64,000 nt of DNA from Bacteroidetes bacterium GWF2_33_16 (GTDB taxonomy: Bacteria > Bacteroidota > Bacteroidia > Bacteroidales > UBA12077), in the NCBI GenBank assembly GCA_001768565.1, contig MEOE01000014.1, forward strand, positions 210,267-274,266, read 5' to 3'. Made by a program: the position numbers and the translations under genes. The notes beneath the pieces are model-generated. The model was not told the origin of the DNA, did not search any database, and saw only the letters and a program-made list of their open reading frames with translations. Shown here in pieces: positions 54,490 to 63,483 of the stretch; the stretch's first letter is position 1; each line of letters opens with the position of its first letter.

Positions 54490-54593
54490 TACTAACTTAT
54501 TCTGTATAATAAAAGCACAGGTTTTATGCTTCCACGATTAATAAACATAAAATTTGTAAAAAAGTTTGAGAACCAATTCAGTACGTGTTAGTT
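54490..54593. repeat. Attc-like repeat (copy 5)
   Basis: The ends ACTAAC (54491-54496) and GTTAGT (54587-54592) are exact reverse complements and lie where R-boxes would be. The interior has AAAAGCACAGGTTTTATGCTTCCACG and AAAAAAGTTTGAGAACCAATTC in the same order as other copies. Beyond it a small ACGC/GCGT hairpin precedes the stop of the next minus-strand gene. Confidence 0.6.
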
Positions 54594-54617
54594 TGATGTT
54601 ACGCTAGCTTGCGTTAA

Positions 54618-55478
54618 TTATTCAATAATTTCTTTTCTAAGTTTTTCAATTATTATTGAACTAACCCAATAGATGTCGCTCTTTTCATTTAGATCATTAT
54701 ATCTGCTAAAGAATATAAATTTCTCATCTGGAGACAATGACGGGCAAGTTTCGCCATATTCTGAAGTATTAATTAGTTCTCCTAGTTTTATTGGTTTTGC
54801 CCATTTATTTTCTTTGTTTTTAAATGCAACGTAAATATCTCCTTTGAAATTAAAAAGAATAAAACTTTCATCTTTTGAAACAGATGGATGAATACCAAAT
54901 GGAATACCTGCATTCTCGGTTACCTTATATTGATTATCTTCAAATTGCGATTTGTAAATCTTAAAAACACGTAGATTTGAGTAATACATTGTATTTGTAT
55001 TTGTAAATGTTGCCCAAAACACGCGAGTATCATTAACAGGCGAATCTAAAAGCATTGGAGCCGACCATCCTCCTTTTTCTTTTGAAGAATGCCAAAGACG
55101 AGTTGTATCGTTTACAATTGATGAAAAATAAAGTTTTTTCCCATCAGGTGTATAAAATGCTTCAAACTCCCAACTATTATTGCCTCTCAAATTGGCTACT
55201 TCCGGGGTTGACCAGGTCCCATCAGTAAGTTTTCTCATAACCATAAGTCCTTCGCCGGGTTCTTCTGCTGTGAAAAATATTTCATCGTAATTTGGTGAGA
55301 TAGCCAAACCATATTCATATCTGTCCGAAATAGATATTATTCCTTTAGCAAAAATCCTTGGAATTGAATCAGGAAAATCTTCAAAAATAGTTCTACTTAT
55401 GTTTAACTCATTATTCTGAGTATAACCCACAAAAGTGAGTACTAGGCTTAAAAAAATGAAATTGATTATAATTTTCAT
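54618..55478 (-). CDS. Secreted PD40/TolB-like beta-propeller protein
   Basis: Started at the ATG at 55478 (MKIIINFIFLSL), it has 286 residues and a signal peptide ending GYTQ; upstream in-frame codons run through a repeat and are rejected. It is built of WD40-like PD40 repeats: GLAISPNYDEIFFTAE, EAFYTPDGKKLYFSS, CPSLSPDEKFIFFSRYN. Such propellers are common in Bacteroidetes outer-membrane complexes, but no OmpA domain follows here. Ligand unknown. Its stop is 25 bases from the end of copy 5. Confidence 0.75.
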   Translation of the reverse strand: MKIIINFIFLSLVLTFVGYTQNNELNISRTIFEDFPDSIPRIFAKGIISISDRYEYGLAISPNYDEIFFTAEEPGEGLMVMRKLTDGTWSTPEVANLRGNNSWEFEAFYTPDGKKLYFSSIVNDTTRLWHSSKEKGGWSAPMLLDSPVNDTRVFWATFTNTNTMYYSNLRVFKIYKSQFEDNQYKVTENAGIPFGIHPSVSKDESFILFNFKGDIYVAFKNKENKWAKPIKLGELINTSEYGETCPSLSPDEKFIFFSRYNDLNEKSDIYWVSSIIIEKLRKEIIE

Positions 55479-55527
55479 GGTTTCATATTTATTTGTTAAA
55501 CTTTTTGTTGCCAATTGATGCAAGCTA

Positions 55528-55652
55528 TTGGTCTCGGAATGTGAAAAGTGTGGGTTTTCTACCTCCACCTTTAACAAGTTTAAAAATAGTAAAAAAGTTT
55601 GAAAACCTGGTAATGATAATTTCGACTGAGGTAGAACCTCAGTCGGACTGGG
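55528..55652. repeat. Attc-like repeat (copy 6, second type)
   Basis: It begins TTGGTCTCGGAATGTGAAAA, continues GTGTGGGTTTTCTACCTCC, the AAGTTTAAAAATAGTAAAAA core, and ends in a perfect hairpin: CGACTGAGGT with ACCTCAGTCG around AGA, then GACTGGG. It ends 20 bases from the stop of the next minus-strand gene. Confidence 0.65.
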
Positions 55653-55671
55653 AATACTAATTCAAAAATGG

Positions 55672-56028
55672 TTATCTTGTTCCTCTTGAAGCATTAGCTC
55701 CATGAATATTTCCACCGCCCCAATTAAGCCCTGATTTTCTTTTCCGAAATGGTGAATTATTCATACTCCAACCTTTGATTTCTGATTTGCCAGAGGATAT
55801 AGAATTGTGCTTGGAAGCTTTATCTGAATTGGATTTTATTATACTTTTGATTTTTTTAGTATGCTTATATTTTTCAATTACCGATAAAGGGATGAATATT
55901 AGTATTATCAATGCTAAACCAGAAATAAAAAACACAGCATTATAATTAAAATCGGTAATTATCCCAATTAAACCAATCATAAGTAATAATCCACCTAAAA
56001 TTCCAGAAATGTAAATTAGTCTTTTCAT
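55672..56028 (-). CDS. Small two-helix membrane protein
   Basis: The 118-residue protein has two membrane helices (about 5-23 and 31-51) and a basic soluble tail. The tail ends in a Gly/Arg/Asn-rich stretch (RKSGLNWGGGNIHG). I do not recognise the family. It is a single gene between copies 6 and 7, with its stop close to copy 6. Confidence 0.55.
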   Translation of the reverse strand: MKRLIYISGILGGLLLMIGLIGIITDFNYNAVFFISGLALIILIFIPLSVIEKYKHTKKIKSIIKSNSDKASKHNSISSGKSEIKGWSMNNSPFRKRKSGLNWGGGNIHGANASRGTR

Positions 56029-56326
56029 ATTATTATGTGTTTTTTAATGCATTACTAAAGCTAATTATTACAAATATAATAAAATAGGTTTATTAATATT
56101 TATTTGATATTATTAACCAATAATACTTTCAAACTAAAGCTCTTTTGCGAATCAAATGTGCTTTAGTATAACACAAATGCACCTGAAAGTTGCAAAACGT
56201 GCGTAGGCAAAAAATATTTTCTATATCATACTTATCGAGCCGATCTTGAAAATATACTATTAAACTGCTAAGAACAGATTCGTTTTAATTATCAAACGGA
56301 TAATAAAAACTTTCGAGTTTAGGGCT
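56029..56326. other. Non-coding gap between array genes
   Basis: This AT-rich stretch precedes copy 7. It contains TATAACACAAATGCACCTGA, which resembles a repeat left end, but no matching right end is visible. No frame or terminator is convincing. Confidence 0.3.
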
Positions 56327-56500
56327 AGACAAAACAAAATGAAGTTTTGCTTTCTATTTTTTTCGCGCATTATTTGTAGCTGTTACTGCATAAATCACAT
56401 GTAGGATTTCTTCCTTCACCTTTAACAAGTTAAAAAAAGTAAAAAAATTGAATAACATGGTAGTGATAATTTGACTGGGTAGAACCTCTGCAGGACAGGG
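56327..56500. repeat. Attc-like repeat (copy 7, second type)
   Basis: A left extension (GACAAAACAAAATGAAGTT to CGCGCATTATTTGTA) is shared with copy 10. The core has ACCTTTAACAAGTTAAAAAA and ATGGTAGTGATAATTTGACT, and the diverged hairpin block is GGGTAGAACCTCTGCAGGAC. About 140 bases follow before the next gene stop. Confidence 0.55.
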
Positions 56501-56642
56501 GGTAAAACCTCATCCGGGGTCTGGGATTATAAAATATATTGTATTTCTTATAACTGGCTTTATCCTTGTGTCTTAAAATAAAACTCTACACTAAAAAAAT
56601 AAAAATATATTAAAGATAAATCAGATTTACATCGAACTCATG

Positions 56643-57773
56643 TTATTTCAGTAATCTTCTATATTTATTAAAGCGTGACAAATGAGAATACAAAATGAAT
56701 TCAAAAGAATCAATCCAATAAATGAATCGCTCCTTATATTCAATATCTAAATAAGAATTTTCTAGAATAGCTCTAATTTCTGGTATTTTGATATATATCT
56801 GATAAACTGATTCCTGATTTTTTTTATCATAAAATAAATCCGAAAGTACTCCTTGAAAACGATAGCAGTATTCGTCGAATGACTCACCTTTGTTTTTCCA
56901 ATATTCGGGATACAGTATAGCATTTAGATCAAAATCATAAGGGAGTAAATACCCTGCTCCTTTTTCTGACTTTAAAATTTTTAGATTGGATCCCAGCCAC
57001 CCCGTGCTATCAAAATATTCCAGTTCCCAGTCGTAATTTGTTATAAAATAATTAATAAGTATTGTATTTTTAATAGAGGATTCATCAAGCAAATGAATGT
57101 TTTTTTTATTCAAAACTAAATTGCATCTGTTGGCAACATTTTCGTCGGGTTCGAGAACAAAAGCAAAATTTTCAGTTAAAATACTGTCATTTATATTTAT
57201 ATATTTTATTTTACATAAACTTACTGATCGTGTAATTGTACCCAATGTTTCAAGAATGGAGTACAAATAGTATTCACCCAAAAGCTTATTTTTGTATTCC
57301 GATTCAGTAGCTTTAAATATCCACTGTTTACTATTCTTTTCACCACAATGTGTTATAATTGAAATTTCATCATTAATTCCATTAAATATGGTTGAGTATA
57401 CAGGTTTGTCAAATTTTATTTCTAAAGGTTTATACATACAAAAGGCAAATCTTGTTCTTCCCCTTGCTTTAATACTAATTGGTAATTCAACTTTTTTCTG
57501 ATTAACTGTATAACAAAGAGTTCCGGGGATCCTTGATTGTTCATCTTTTTCTGTACTAAAAATCCTTTCAAAATCTGTTTTTATTTCAAATTCAAGAACA
57601 GAATCCACAGGCAGGTTAAATAGAGGAATATTAGGTTTGTCACAGATATAAATTGAATATGTATTACTTGTTTCAATGTAATCTTTAAACTGAACCAAGC
57701 AATTCGTTTGAGCTATTATTGAGGTTTTAATGGCACAAAAAAATAAAAAAACAATCAATTCTTTCTTAAGCAT
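56643..57773 (-). CDS. Secreted CotH-like protein of unknown function
   Basis: The 376-residue protein has a signal peptide (TSIIAQ). Several blocks recall CotH-type kinase-fold proteins: ISIKARGRTRFAFCMYKPLEIKF, LLGEYYLYSILETLGTITRSV, and YFITNYDWELE followed by YLLPYDFDLNAILYPEYW. These correspond in order to the RG, helix and catalytic-loop-like regions, but the usual SpoCotH motif is diverged. It may be an exported protein kinase homologue. Single gene between copies 7 and 8. Confidence 0.55.
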   Translation of the reverse strand: MLKKELIVFLFFCAIKTSIIAQTNCLVQFKDYIETSNTYSIYICDKPNIPLFNLPVDSVLEFEIKTDFERIFSTEKDEQSRIPGTLCYTVNQKKVELPISIKARGRTRFAFCMYKPLEIKFDKPVYSTIFNGINDEISIITHCGEKNSKQWIFKATESEYKNKLLGEYYLYSILETLGTITRSVSLCKIKYININDSILTENFAFVLEPDENVANRCNLVLNKKNIHLLDESSIKNTILINYFITNYDWELEYFDSTGWLGSNLKILKSEKGAGYLLPYDFDLNAILYPEYWKNKGESFDEYCYRFQGVLSDLFYDKKNQESVYQIYIKIPEIRAILENSYLDIEYKERFIYWIDSFEFILYSHLSRFNKYRRLLK

Positions 57774-57809
57774 AAACTATTTGTATCGTAAGCAACAAAA
57801 CATTCACTT

Positions 57810-57936
57810 TTAAGATATTCGAAAAAGGATAAAATAGTTGTATTTATCCACTTCTAAGCAAGTTTAAATATAGTAAAATTGTTTGAAAACCTGGTAATGA
57901 TAGTTTTGGCTGCGTTGGAACCTCAGCCGGACTGGG
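57810..57936. repeat. Attc-like repeat (copy 8, second type)
   Basis: AAGCAAGTTTAAATATAGTA, then TTTGAAAACCTGGTAATGAT, then CCTCAGCCGGACTGGG match copies 6, 10 and 11. The left arm is weak. It ends two bases before the stop codon of the next minus-strand gene. Confidence 0.6.
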
Positions 57937-57938
57937 AG

Positions 57939-58652
57939 TTAATTAAATATCCAACAAGCACCATCATATACTTCAGTTTCACCATTAATTAAATCAATTG
58001 ATCCGAAAATACATGAATTATCTTCATTTTCATACTCGCCATTTGCTTCTAAAATTAGATTTCCCGTGTTTTCATCTAAATAAATTCTTCGTATGCATAA
58101 AGTATTAACTTTGGCAATATCAATCAAATTATTTAATGCATCTTCAATTGTAGGAAATAATAAATTTTCTTTGGAAATTGTTATAATATTGTCAGAATGA
58201 TTTCCTTTATCTAACAATGTTTTAATCTGATCCTTTATCAAATACACATCTCTTGGTATTTCAGTAGTGTAATGATTATTATCTTGATTTATTTTAATTA
58301 TAAATTGATCTTCGTTGTATGCAATCCCCCAATCCATTTCAAATTTGTATCCAACTCTAAATGAAACACCTTGAGCCCATTCATATATATAAGAATTACC
58401 TATTATAATGTGATTATCAAAAAAGCTTTTATTAATACTATTTCTTTCAATAAACAGTTCTTCCCAAATTTTTAAATACTCCATGCATAAGTCAGTCGTA
58501 CAAATTGAATTCATTCTGTAAGAATCAAGATAATCGTAATAACCGTTTTGAATGCAAGTGACTTTTCTAACTATTTTATCATTTTCAGAATTCTCACATG
58601 ACTCAGTAACTGCAATAAGTGCTAACAATATCAACAGATTTGTATATTTCAT
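57939..58652 (-). CDS. Putative lipoprotein of unknown function
   Basis: The 237-residue protein has a lipoprotein signal (AVTESC, Cys19). The mature part has no motif I recognise. Several cysteines (VTCIQNGY, NSICTTDLCMEY) could form disulfides, and the end is acidic (CIFGSIDLINGETEVYDG). It is a single array gene with its stop immediately beside copy 8 and its start near copy 9. Confidence 0.55.
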   Translation of the reverse strand: MKYTNLLILLALIAVTESCENSENDKIVRKVTCIQNGYYDYLDSYRMNSICTTDLCMEYLKIWEELFIERNSINKSFFDNHIIIGNSYIYEWAQGVSFRVGYKFEMDWGIAYNEDQFIIKINQDNNHYTTEIPRDVYLIKDQIKTLLDKGNHSDNIITISKENLLFPTIEDALNNLIDIAKVNTLCIRRIYLDENTGNLILEANGEYENEDNSCIFGSIDLINGETEVYDGACWIFN

Positions 58653-58696
58653 ATCTTTATATCTTAAAAAATTCTCAATTCTGCATTAATTCTCCA

Positions 58697-58830
58697 ATGG
58701 TTGCAGCTTTGTAGCGTGCGAGTTTACTCGCGTTCTCGTGAAAAAAGGTTCGCCGCGTTTCGTTGTCCTTATTAACAAGTTTAAAAATAGTAAAAAAATC
58801 TGAGAGTATGCTAGAGTATAAATTCTTCCT
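58697..58830. repeat. Attc-like repeat (copy 9)
   Basis: The core ATTAACAAGTTTAAAAATAG with TAAAAAAATCTGAGAG is shared. The left side is unusually GC-rich and contains GCGAGT/ACTCGC hairpin arms plus GTTCGCCGCGTTTCG. The right arm is not identifiable. Confidence 0.5.
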
Positions 58831-59285
58831 GTGCCATTTTTCCAAAAAATTATTAGTACACAAATAAATGCATGCTATTTAATAATTCTATTAAAATCGC
58901 TCTGCTACAAAATATAACATGCTGGCCTTTTGTAACTGCAAGGACTACACATCTGCCTGTTGCAAACAGGTCCTCGCTAGCTGGGCTGATTACAAATTTT
59001 TTTACAAGCTTTTGGTTTTGTTTTATGTTAGTATAAGCATTCCAATGTATTTGTAAATTAATATTGTTTTGTTTGATGATTTCATAAAAGAGCTATACAT
59101 TTGTATAACCAAAAAAGGGATATTTTTTAAGATCATAATAATTATAAAAACAATTGCTGTTATATTACTAAATAAGATAAGTAACATAAATAGAATATAC
59201 AAAAACGTTAGTTTTAATTTTGAAAGTGCGAAATTGTAAACAGTATCATAATTAAACAAGTTATTGATTAAATAACAAAATATCT
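58831..59285. other. Gap with possible further repeat and small membrane frame
   Basis: TATAACATGCTGGCC at about 58916 and ATGTTAGTA at about 59026 could be the ends of another degenerate repeat, with a perfect CCTGTT/AACAGG hairpin inside. The rest is AT-rich and overlaps a doubtful short membrane frame on the minus strand. Confidence 0.3.
59023..59259 (-). CDS. Possible small membrane protein
   Basis: A 78-residue frame encodes two strongly hydrophobic segments (LTFLYILFMLLILFSNITAI and a following isoleucine-rich stretch). There is no family match in my reading and AT-rich DNA easily yields such frames. It diverges from the lipoprotein gene at 59286. Confidence 0.25.
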   Translation of the reverse strand: MFNYDTVYNFALSKLKLTFLYILFMLLILFSNITAIVFIIIMILKNIPFLVIQMYSSFMKSSNKTILIYKYIGMLILT

Positions 59286-60227
59286 ATGAGAAATATCGTA
59301 TTTTTAATTTTAGCGCTGTTCTTAATCTTAGGATGTAAGGAAGAAAACAGTTCCGTGGTTTATAATTTATCATATACCTGTTCTAAAAGTAATTCAAAGT
59401 TATCAATATCTAATCAGAAAAACTATGCGATTGTTGATGATGAACTCTACACTCAATTTGGAGATTATATTATTAGTATTACACCAACAAATTTTATTGT
59501 TAAGTTTGACATGATTAGATATTATCAAAATGAAGATAAAAGATTGCCAACTTTTTTAACCTTAATACTTGGCGATGCTTTTGATAATGATAACCCACTT
59601 CTTTATGCCGATTTTTCGAATAATACAACAATTTCTGTCACTCCAGGTTTATGTGGAGAAGTTAATAATGACGGAACATTTTCAGATAAACAATTAACTT
59701 TTAATATTTTACATATTACCCTTGCAAAATTCTATCAAGAAGTGGAATTACCCATTGAATATTCAAATGTAGATTTGAATCAATTCAAAGAATATCAGAT
59801 CAATACAAAATACCCGTATGATTTTGGAAAGGTAGGAAATATTATTTATTCCGACTTTTTTCCATTTCTTTCGAAGATATTTAATCTTGATAACCCAGGA
59901 ATTCCAAGTGACTTTTATTTTGGAAATACTGATTCAACTGCAATTTATCTTTTTGAGACGCCCCAAGTGCCTCCAGGCCTAGAACAGGTTGAAGCTCTTG
60001 ATGCCCTTAAATCATATTTTGTATGGAGCCACAAATACACCGAATGGACACTTTTTGCTCCATCAGAAGGAGAAAGAAGAACAATTAATTCAACGATTGG
60101 CTTTGATACTCAAAATCTAATTCAAATTTATGCTGGCGAAGACAATATTCCTTATACAAGTGATGATATTCTTGTTTATGCCCCAAGATATTGGGAAAGG
60201 ATTTATGTAAACGTAGCCACTAATTAA
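59286..60227 (+). CDS. Putative lipoprotein of unknown function
   Basis: The 313-residue protein has a lipoprotein signal with lipobox LILGC (Cys17). The mature part is beta-rich and acidic with no recognised motif. A proline-rich loop (TPQVPPGLEQ-like) and the end WSHKYTEWTLFAPSEGE are notable. It is one of three plus-strand genes in the array. CCTAACAACAAG 18 bases after the stop resembles a repeat start, but no repeat body follows directly. Confidence 0.55.
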   Translation: MRNIVFLILALFLILGCKEENSSVVYNLSYTCSKSNSKLSISNQKNYAIVDDELYTQFGDYIISITPTNFIVKFDMIRYYQNEDKRLPTFLTLILGDAFDNDNPLLYADFSNNTTISVTPGLCGEVNNDGTFSDKQLTFNILHITLAKFYQEVELPIEYSNVDLNQFKEYQINTKYPYDFGKVGNIIYSDFFPFLSKIFNLDNPGIPSDFYFGNTDSTAIYLFETPQVPPGLEQVEALDALKSYFVWSHKYTEWTLFAPSEGERRTINSTIGFDTQNLIQIYAGEDNIPYTSDDILVYAPRYWERIYVNVATN

Positions 60228-60370
60228 CTTTTTTTAAACTAAACCTAACAACAAGTTAATTTCATTTGGTCTGATCGTGTTTTGGCAAGTAAATACCTTA
60301 AATAAGTTTAAAACGAGGGATAACAAACCAGATTCAAGCTTCCAAAAGTAACCATCTTGAAAAAAGTTAA

Positions 60371-60543
60371 AGACAAAATAAAATGAAGTTACTTGAAATT
60401 TTTCAGCGCCTTATTTGTAAAGGTCTCGATATTGAAAAAGAGTGGTTTTTCTGCCTTACCTTTAATAAGTTTAAATAGATTAAAAAAGTTCGATAACCTG
60501 GTAATGATAATTTTGACTGAGGTAGAACCTCAGCCGGACTGGG
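60371..60543. repeat. Attc-like repeat (copy 10, second type)
   Basis: The left extension AAAATAAAATGAAGTTACTTG to CAGCGCCTTATTTGTAA is shared with copy 7. It continues AGGTCTCGATATTGAAAAAG, the AATAAGTTTAAATAGATTAA core and the hairpin TGAGGTAGAACCTCA with CCGGACTGGG. The 140 bases before it (60228-60370) show nothing I can name. Confidence 0.65.
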
Positions 60544-60728
60544 GCAAAAAGAAAGTCTTTTGCACTAAATTTCAACATAAAAATACTTTTGTAGAGGAGT
60601 AAAAATGATTAAACTTTACTACAAATCAAATTATTAATGCATTAGATGCATTAACCCATTAAATTTTCTATTACTTTTTTAGGTGATTTATTTTTCTTAA
60701 CTTGTTAAAGTTTTAACAGCAATGCCAT

Positions 60729-61664
60729 ATGCAGTTACCAACACCTCCCACAGACAATTTATACAAATTTATTGCAGTATTTGGATTAATAATTGCAGTC
60801 TTTAGTTCTTTTCAAATGATAAATCAAGTAAATTACTTACTTAAAAAAGAAGATGCCATTAAACTTGAGGAAGAGCTATTGAAATTGAAAACTTTTCGTG
60901 ATTCAACTATTGAAACAAGAATCAGTCCAGATAAGAATATTAGATATAAAGAGGATTCTATTAGAGCTGAATTTGAAAAAGTAGCTTTTAGTAAGGAACT
61001 TAAAATAAAAGCTAAGTGGTTTATGCCTATTTTAGGATTGAGTACTACTGTTGGAATTTCTGCCATGATATTTGGATTTATATTATGGTATAGAAAAACT
61101 CAACGATATCAAGACAAAATCTTAATAAATGATGCAGAAAGGTCATTAATTGAAAAAAAACAATTTAAGGATAAAATACAGTTTGAACAAGAAATTGTAT
61201 TCTATAAAAAGCTTTGGAAAGACTTAACTAATATTAAACATAATTTATTCTATATAATTAATACACAAGAAAAATATGAAAATGAAGATAATCCTGAAAA
61301 AAAGAAGATATATTACAATAAAGTAAGAGAAAAAATTAAGGAGAGTATAATTCCAATGAATGATCTGTTATATTTCATAGGAGAAAACGAATTATTCTAT
61401 CCTCTGATTTTTAAGAAGAAATTTAAAGAAATTAGAAAAATTTTTAGTGATACAATAAAGGATGTTGAACTTATAAGCAGATTATCAAAAGATTATATAC
61501 TTGATGATGAATTTGCTGATTTAAAAGGAAATTTAGAAAAAATTGAAAAATCAATGAATGAACTGTTGATTGATATTAAAAGTAATATAAATGAATATGG
61601 GAGTATAGATATTAATGAAATTTTTAGTAATAAGATTGACTTAAATAATAAAGTAAGACAATAA
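60729..61664 (+). CDS. Two-helix membrane protein with coiled-coil region
   Basis: The 311-residue protein has membrane helices at about 12-31 and 97-119, with a charged helical segment between and a long Lys/Glu-rich cytoplasmic tail that is probably coiled coil. No family is recognised. Plus-strand gene between copies 10 and 11, followed by a terminator-like hairpin of its own. Its base composition is more AT-rich than its neighbours, which may mean foreign origin. Confidence 0.55.
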   Translation: MQLPTPPTDNLYKFIAVFGLIIAVFSSFQMINQVNYLLKKEDAIKLEEELLKLKTFRDSTIETRISPDKNIRYKEDSIRAEFEKVAFSKELKIKAKWFMPILGLSTTVGISAMIFGFILWYRKTQRYQDKILINDAERSLIEKKQFKDKIQFEQEIVFYKKLWKDLTNIKHNLFYIINTQEKYENEDNPEKKKIYYNKVREKIKESIIPMNDLLYFIGENELFYPLIFKKKFKEIRKIFSDTIKDVELISRLSKDYILDDEFADLKGNLEKIEKSMNELLIDIKSNINEYGSIDINEIFSNKIDLNNKVRQ

Positions 61665-61703
61665 GTAAAATTTAATTCTATTTGTGCTATGCACAAAAGC
61701 ATG

Positions 61704-61731
61704 GTTGGAAAAACTAAAACAATTTTCCAAC
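61704..61731 (+). terminator. Hairpin after the two-helix membrane protein gene
   Basis: GTTGGAAAA pairs exactly with TTTTCCAAC around a 10-base loop. A second small hairpin, TTGTGC-TAT-GCACAA, lies just before it. No long T-run follows, so a terminator role is likely but not certain. Confidence 0.5.
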
Positions 61732-61914
61732 ATACTTACTAAAACTATCATCTTCTCGGATTGTCAAACTGTTTAAAAACTAAATAAGTACGAATTAAAT
61801 TTCAGGTGATTACTTAACTATCAATTAGTAAGAAGTGTCAAATAGTAAAAAAAATGAATTTTTCTTCAGTTTAAAATGATATTGAATTCTCTTGAATTTT
61901 TAATTGTACAGCTT

Positions 61915-62147
61915 GTTTATAACGGTCTCGTCATAGGAAAAATGCGAGTTTTCTGCTGCCACCGTTTATAAGTTTAAAAATAGTAAAAAAGGTGGGCAAC
62001 CAAGTATTGATAATTTTGACTGAGGTAGAACCTCAGCCGGACTAGGATCGTCCAGCGTTCCAATCAGCCGTTGTAAAGTTTAAAGATAATTAAAAATGTC
62101 AAAAAAACCACCAAAACCCCGCATGTTTTGAAATGCCGTGTTATGCG
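61915..62147. repeat. Long composite attC-like repeat (copy 11)
   Basis: It begins TTTATAACGGTCTCGTCAT and ends AAATGCCGTGTTATGC. The left arm CGTCATAGG-AAAA-ATGCG pairs with the right arm CGCATGTTTTGAAATGCCG at about three quarters of positions. Inside are both cores: the second-type block with TGAGGTAGAACCTCA (to about 62047) and the first-type block CAGCGTTCCAATCAGCCGTT (from about 62050). It ends 28 bases from the stop of the next minus-strand gene. Confidence 0.72.
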
Positions 62148-62174
62148 CATGTGCTTTACTACTAAAATTATTTA

Positions 62175-63425
62175 TTAAAGTCCTTTAATAAGTTGCATAT
62201 CACCCTGAATTTCTTTCCACGTCATTGCTTTCGGCAATCCCTGATTGTCTACAAACAACTTATAATTCCATAAGAAAACAGGTATAAGAGAACTTGCGAA
62301 TATCAGTATCATTCCAAAACAGCCCCAAACGGAATTCCATGGATTTAAAATAAACGACCAAATAAGTGCGCCTCCGATTAACAATAATTCATAAAATAAA
62401 GAAAATAAAAAGACATTACGTCTCTGTTTAGTTTTATCCTTTGAAGGCAAAGCATCAAACGAGCATTTTAAAAAGCCTATCATTCCATAACTATAAAATG
62501 CTTCAGTTCTCATATGTATCCGTTTATTGTTAAGTAAGAAAAAAAAAGGGCTAATTGAAAATTTAGATGAAGCAAAATCTTTTTCTTTTTCCATAAAGTA
62601 TAATGCATGAATTCGTGCTTCAAAATCTTCGTCTAAAATAAATTGCGCTACATCATAATTACTTTTTAAGTCATCAGGATTAGTTCCTGCATTTCTTTGT
62701 ATAATTTCTTTTAATGAGTCTGAATCAAGTTTATACATCCATTCAGATAGTTTTCTAATCCAACTATAGTTAGAGGATTCAAGTGTTTCAATGAATAATT
62801 TGCTAAATTTCTCTCTTCGCCAATTATATTTTATTGAAAGGCATAAAATATTATCTCGGAAAGTTGCAAATTTTGCATTTTGAATCCTTGTAATAATTTG
62901 AACGATTATAATAGAAATCAAAATTAAAAACGGAAACCACTTTGCAAAAATAATCTTGTCAAATTTACTCCCACTGATATAGTCTGATAACACAGGAATC
63001 CATTTTGGAAAATCAAATGAAAAATTAAAATAAAATATAGCTAGGGCAAGAATAGAAAGTAAATGTGGTGTATTCCTTGTAATTTTACTAAATGGCAAAA
63101 ATTGCTTTGCACTAATTTTGGGTAATGTCTCAGATATTTTTTCAATTATAATTTTTTCTTGTTTTTCCTCGCTTATATCTGAAATCATAGAATCTAATTC
63201 ATTCTTCCTACTAGAAATAATAATAGGTTCCTGACTATTAATTAATCTATTACCAAAATGCTTAATAATAATTTTAGCAATGTCTTGAGCTTCTTCAACT
63301 GACTCTAATCTAGAGATTACTTGGTATTCAATATTCTCATTATAATTTGGCACAACATATACCCCATATGTTTTATCATCAAAAATCCCTTGATGAATTT
63401 TAAGTGAGTATTTAATTTCTTTCAT
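62175..63425 (-). CDS. Membrane protein of unknown function
   Basis: The 416-residue protein has an N-terminal soluble domain (about 1-110), two membrane helices (~125-140 and ~162-180), a helical cytoplasmic part, and two more helices near the end (~350-400). No motif is recognised. It is the clearest cassette-like gene: it lies alone between copy 11 (28 bases after its stop) and copy 12 (about 60 bases before its start). Confidence 0.6.
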   Translation of the reverse strand: MKEIKYSLKIHQGIFDDKTYGVYVVPNYNENIEYQVISRLESVEEAQDIAKIIIKHFGNRLINSQEPIIISSRKNELDSMISDISEEKQEKIIIEKISETLPKISAKQFLPFSKITRNTPHLLSILALAIFYFNFSFDFPKWIPVLSDYISGSKFDKIIFAKWFPFLILISIIIVQIITRIQNAKFATFRDNILCLSIKYNWRREKFSKLFIETLESSNYSWIRKLSEWMYKLDSDSLKEIIQRNAGTNPDDLKSNYDVAQFILDEDFEARIHALYFMEKEKDFASSKFSISPFFFLLNNKRIHMRTEAFYSYGMIGFLKCSFDALPSKDKTKQRRNVFLFSLFYELLLIGGALIWSFILNPWNSVWGCFGMILIFASSLIPVFLWNYKLFVDNQGLPKAMTWKEIQGDMQLIKGL

Positions 63426-63483
63426 AATCTTATATTTTAAAGATACAATAGATTTTAATCTAGGTCTGAAAAAATCGCCTTAT

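Noticed and set aside
55479..55577. 33-residue N-terminal extension of the PD40 protein
   Set aside because: The extension translates repeat copy 6; a normal signal peptide starts at the internal ATG.
58675..58863. 62-residue minus-strand frame
   Set aside because: It runs through repeat copy 9, has no start signal of its own, and translates repeat DNA.
60393..60602. 69-residue plus-strand frame
   Set aside because: It lies almost wholly inside repeat copy 10; similar frames arise in other copies by chance.
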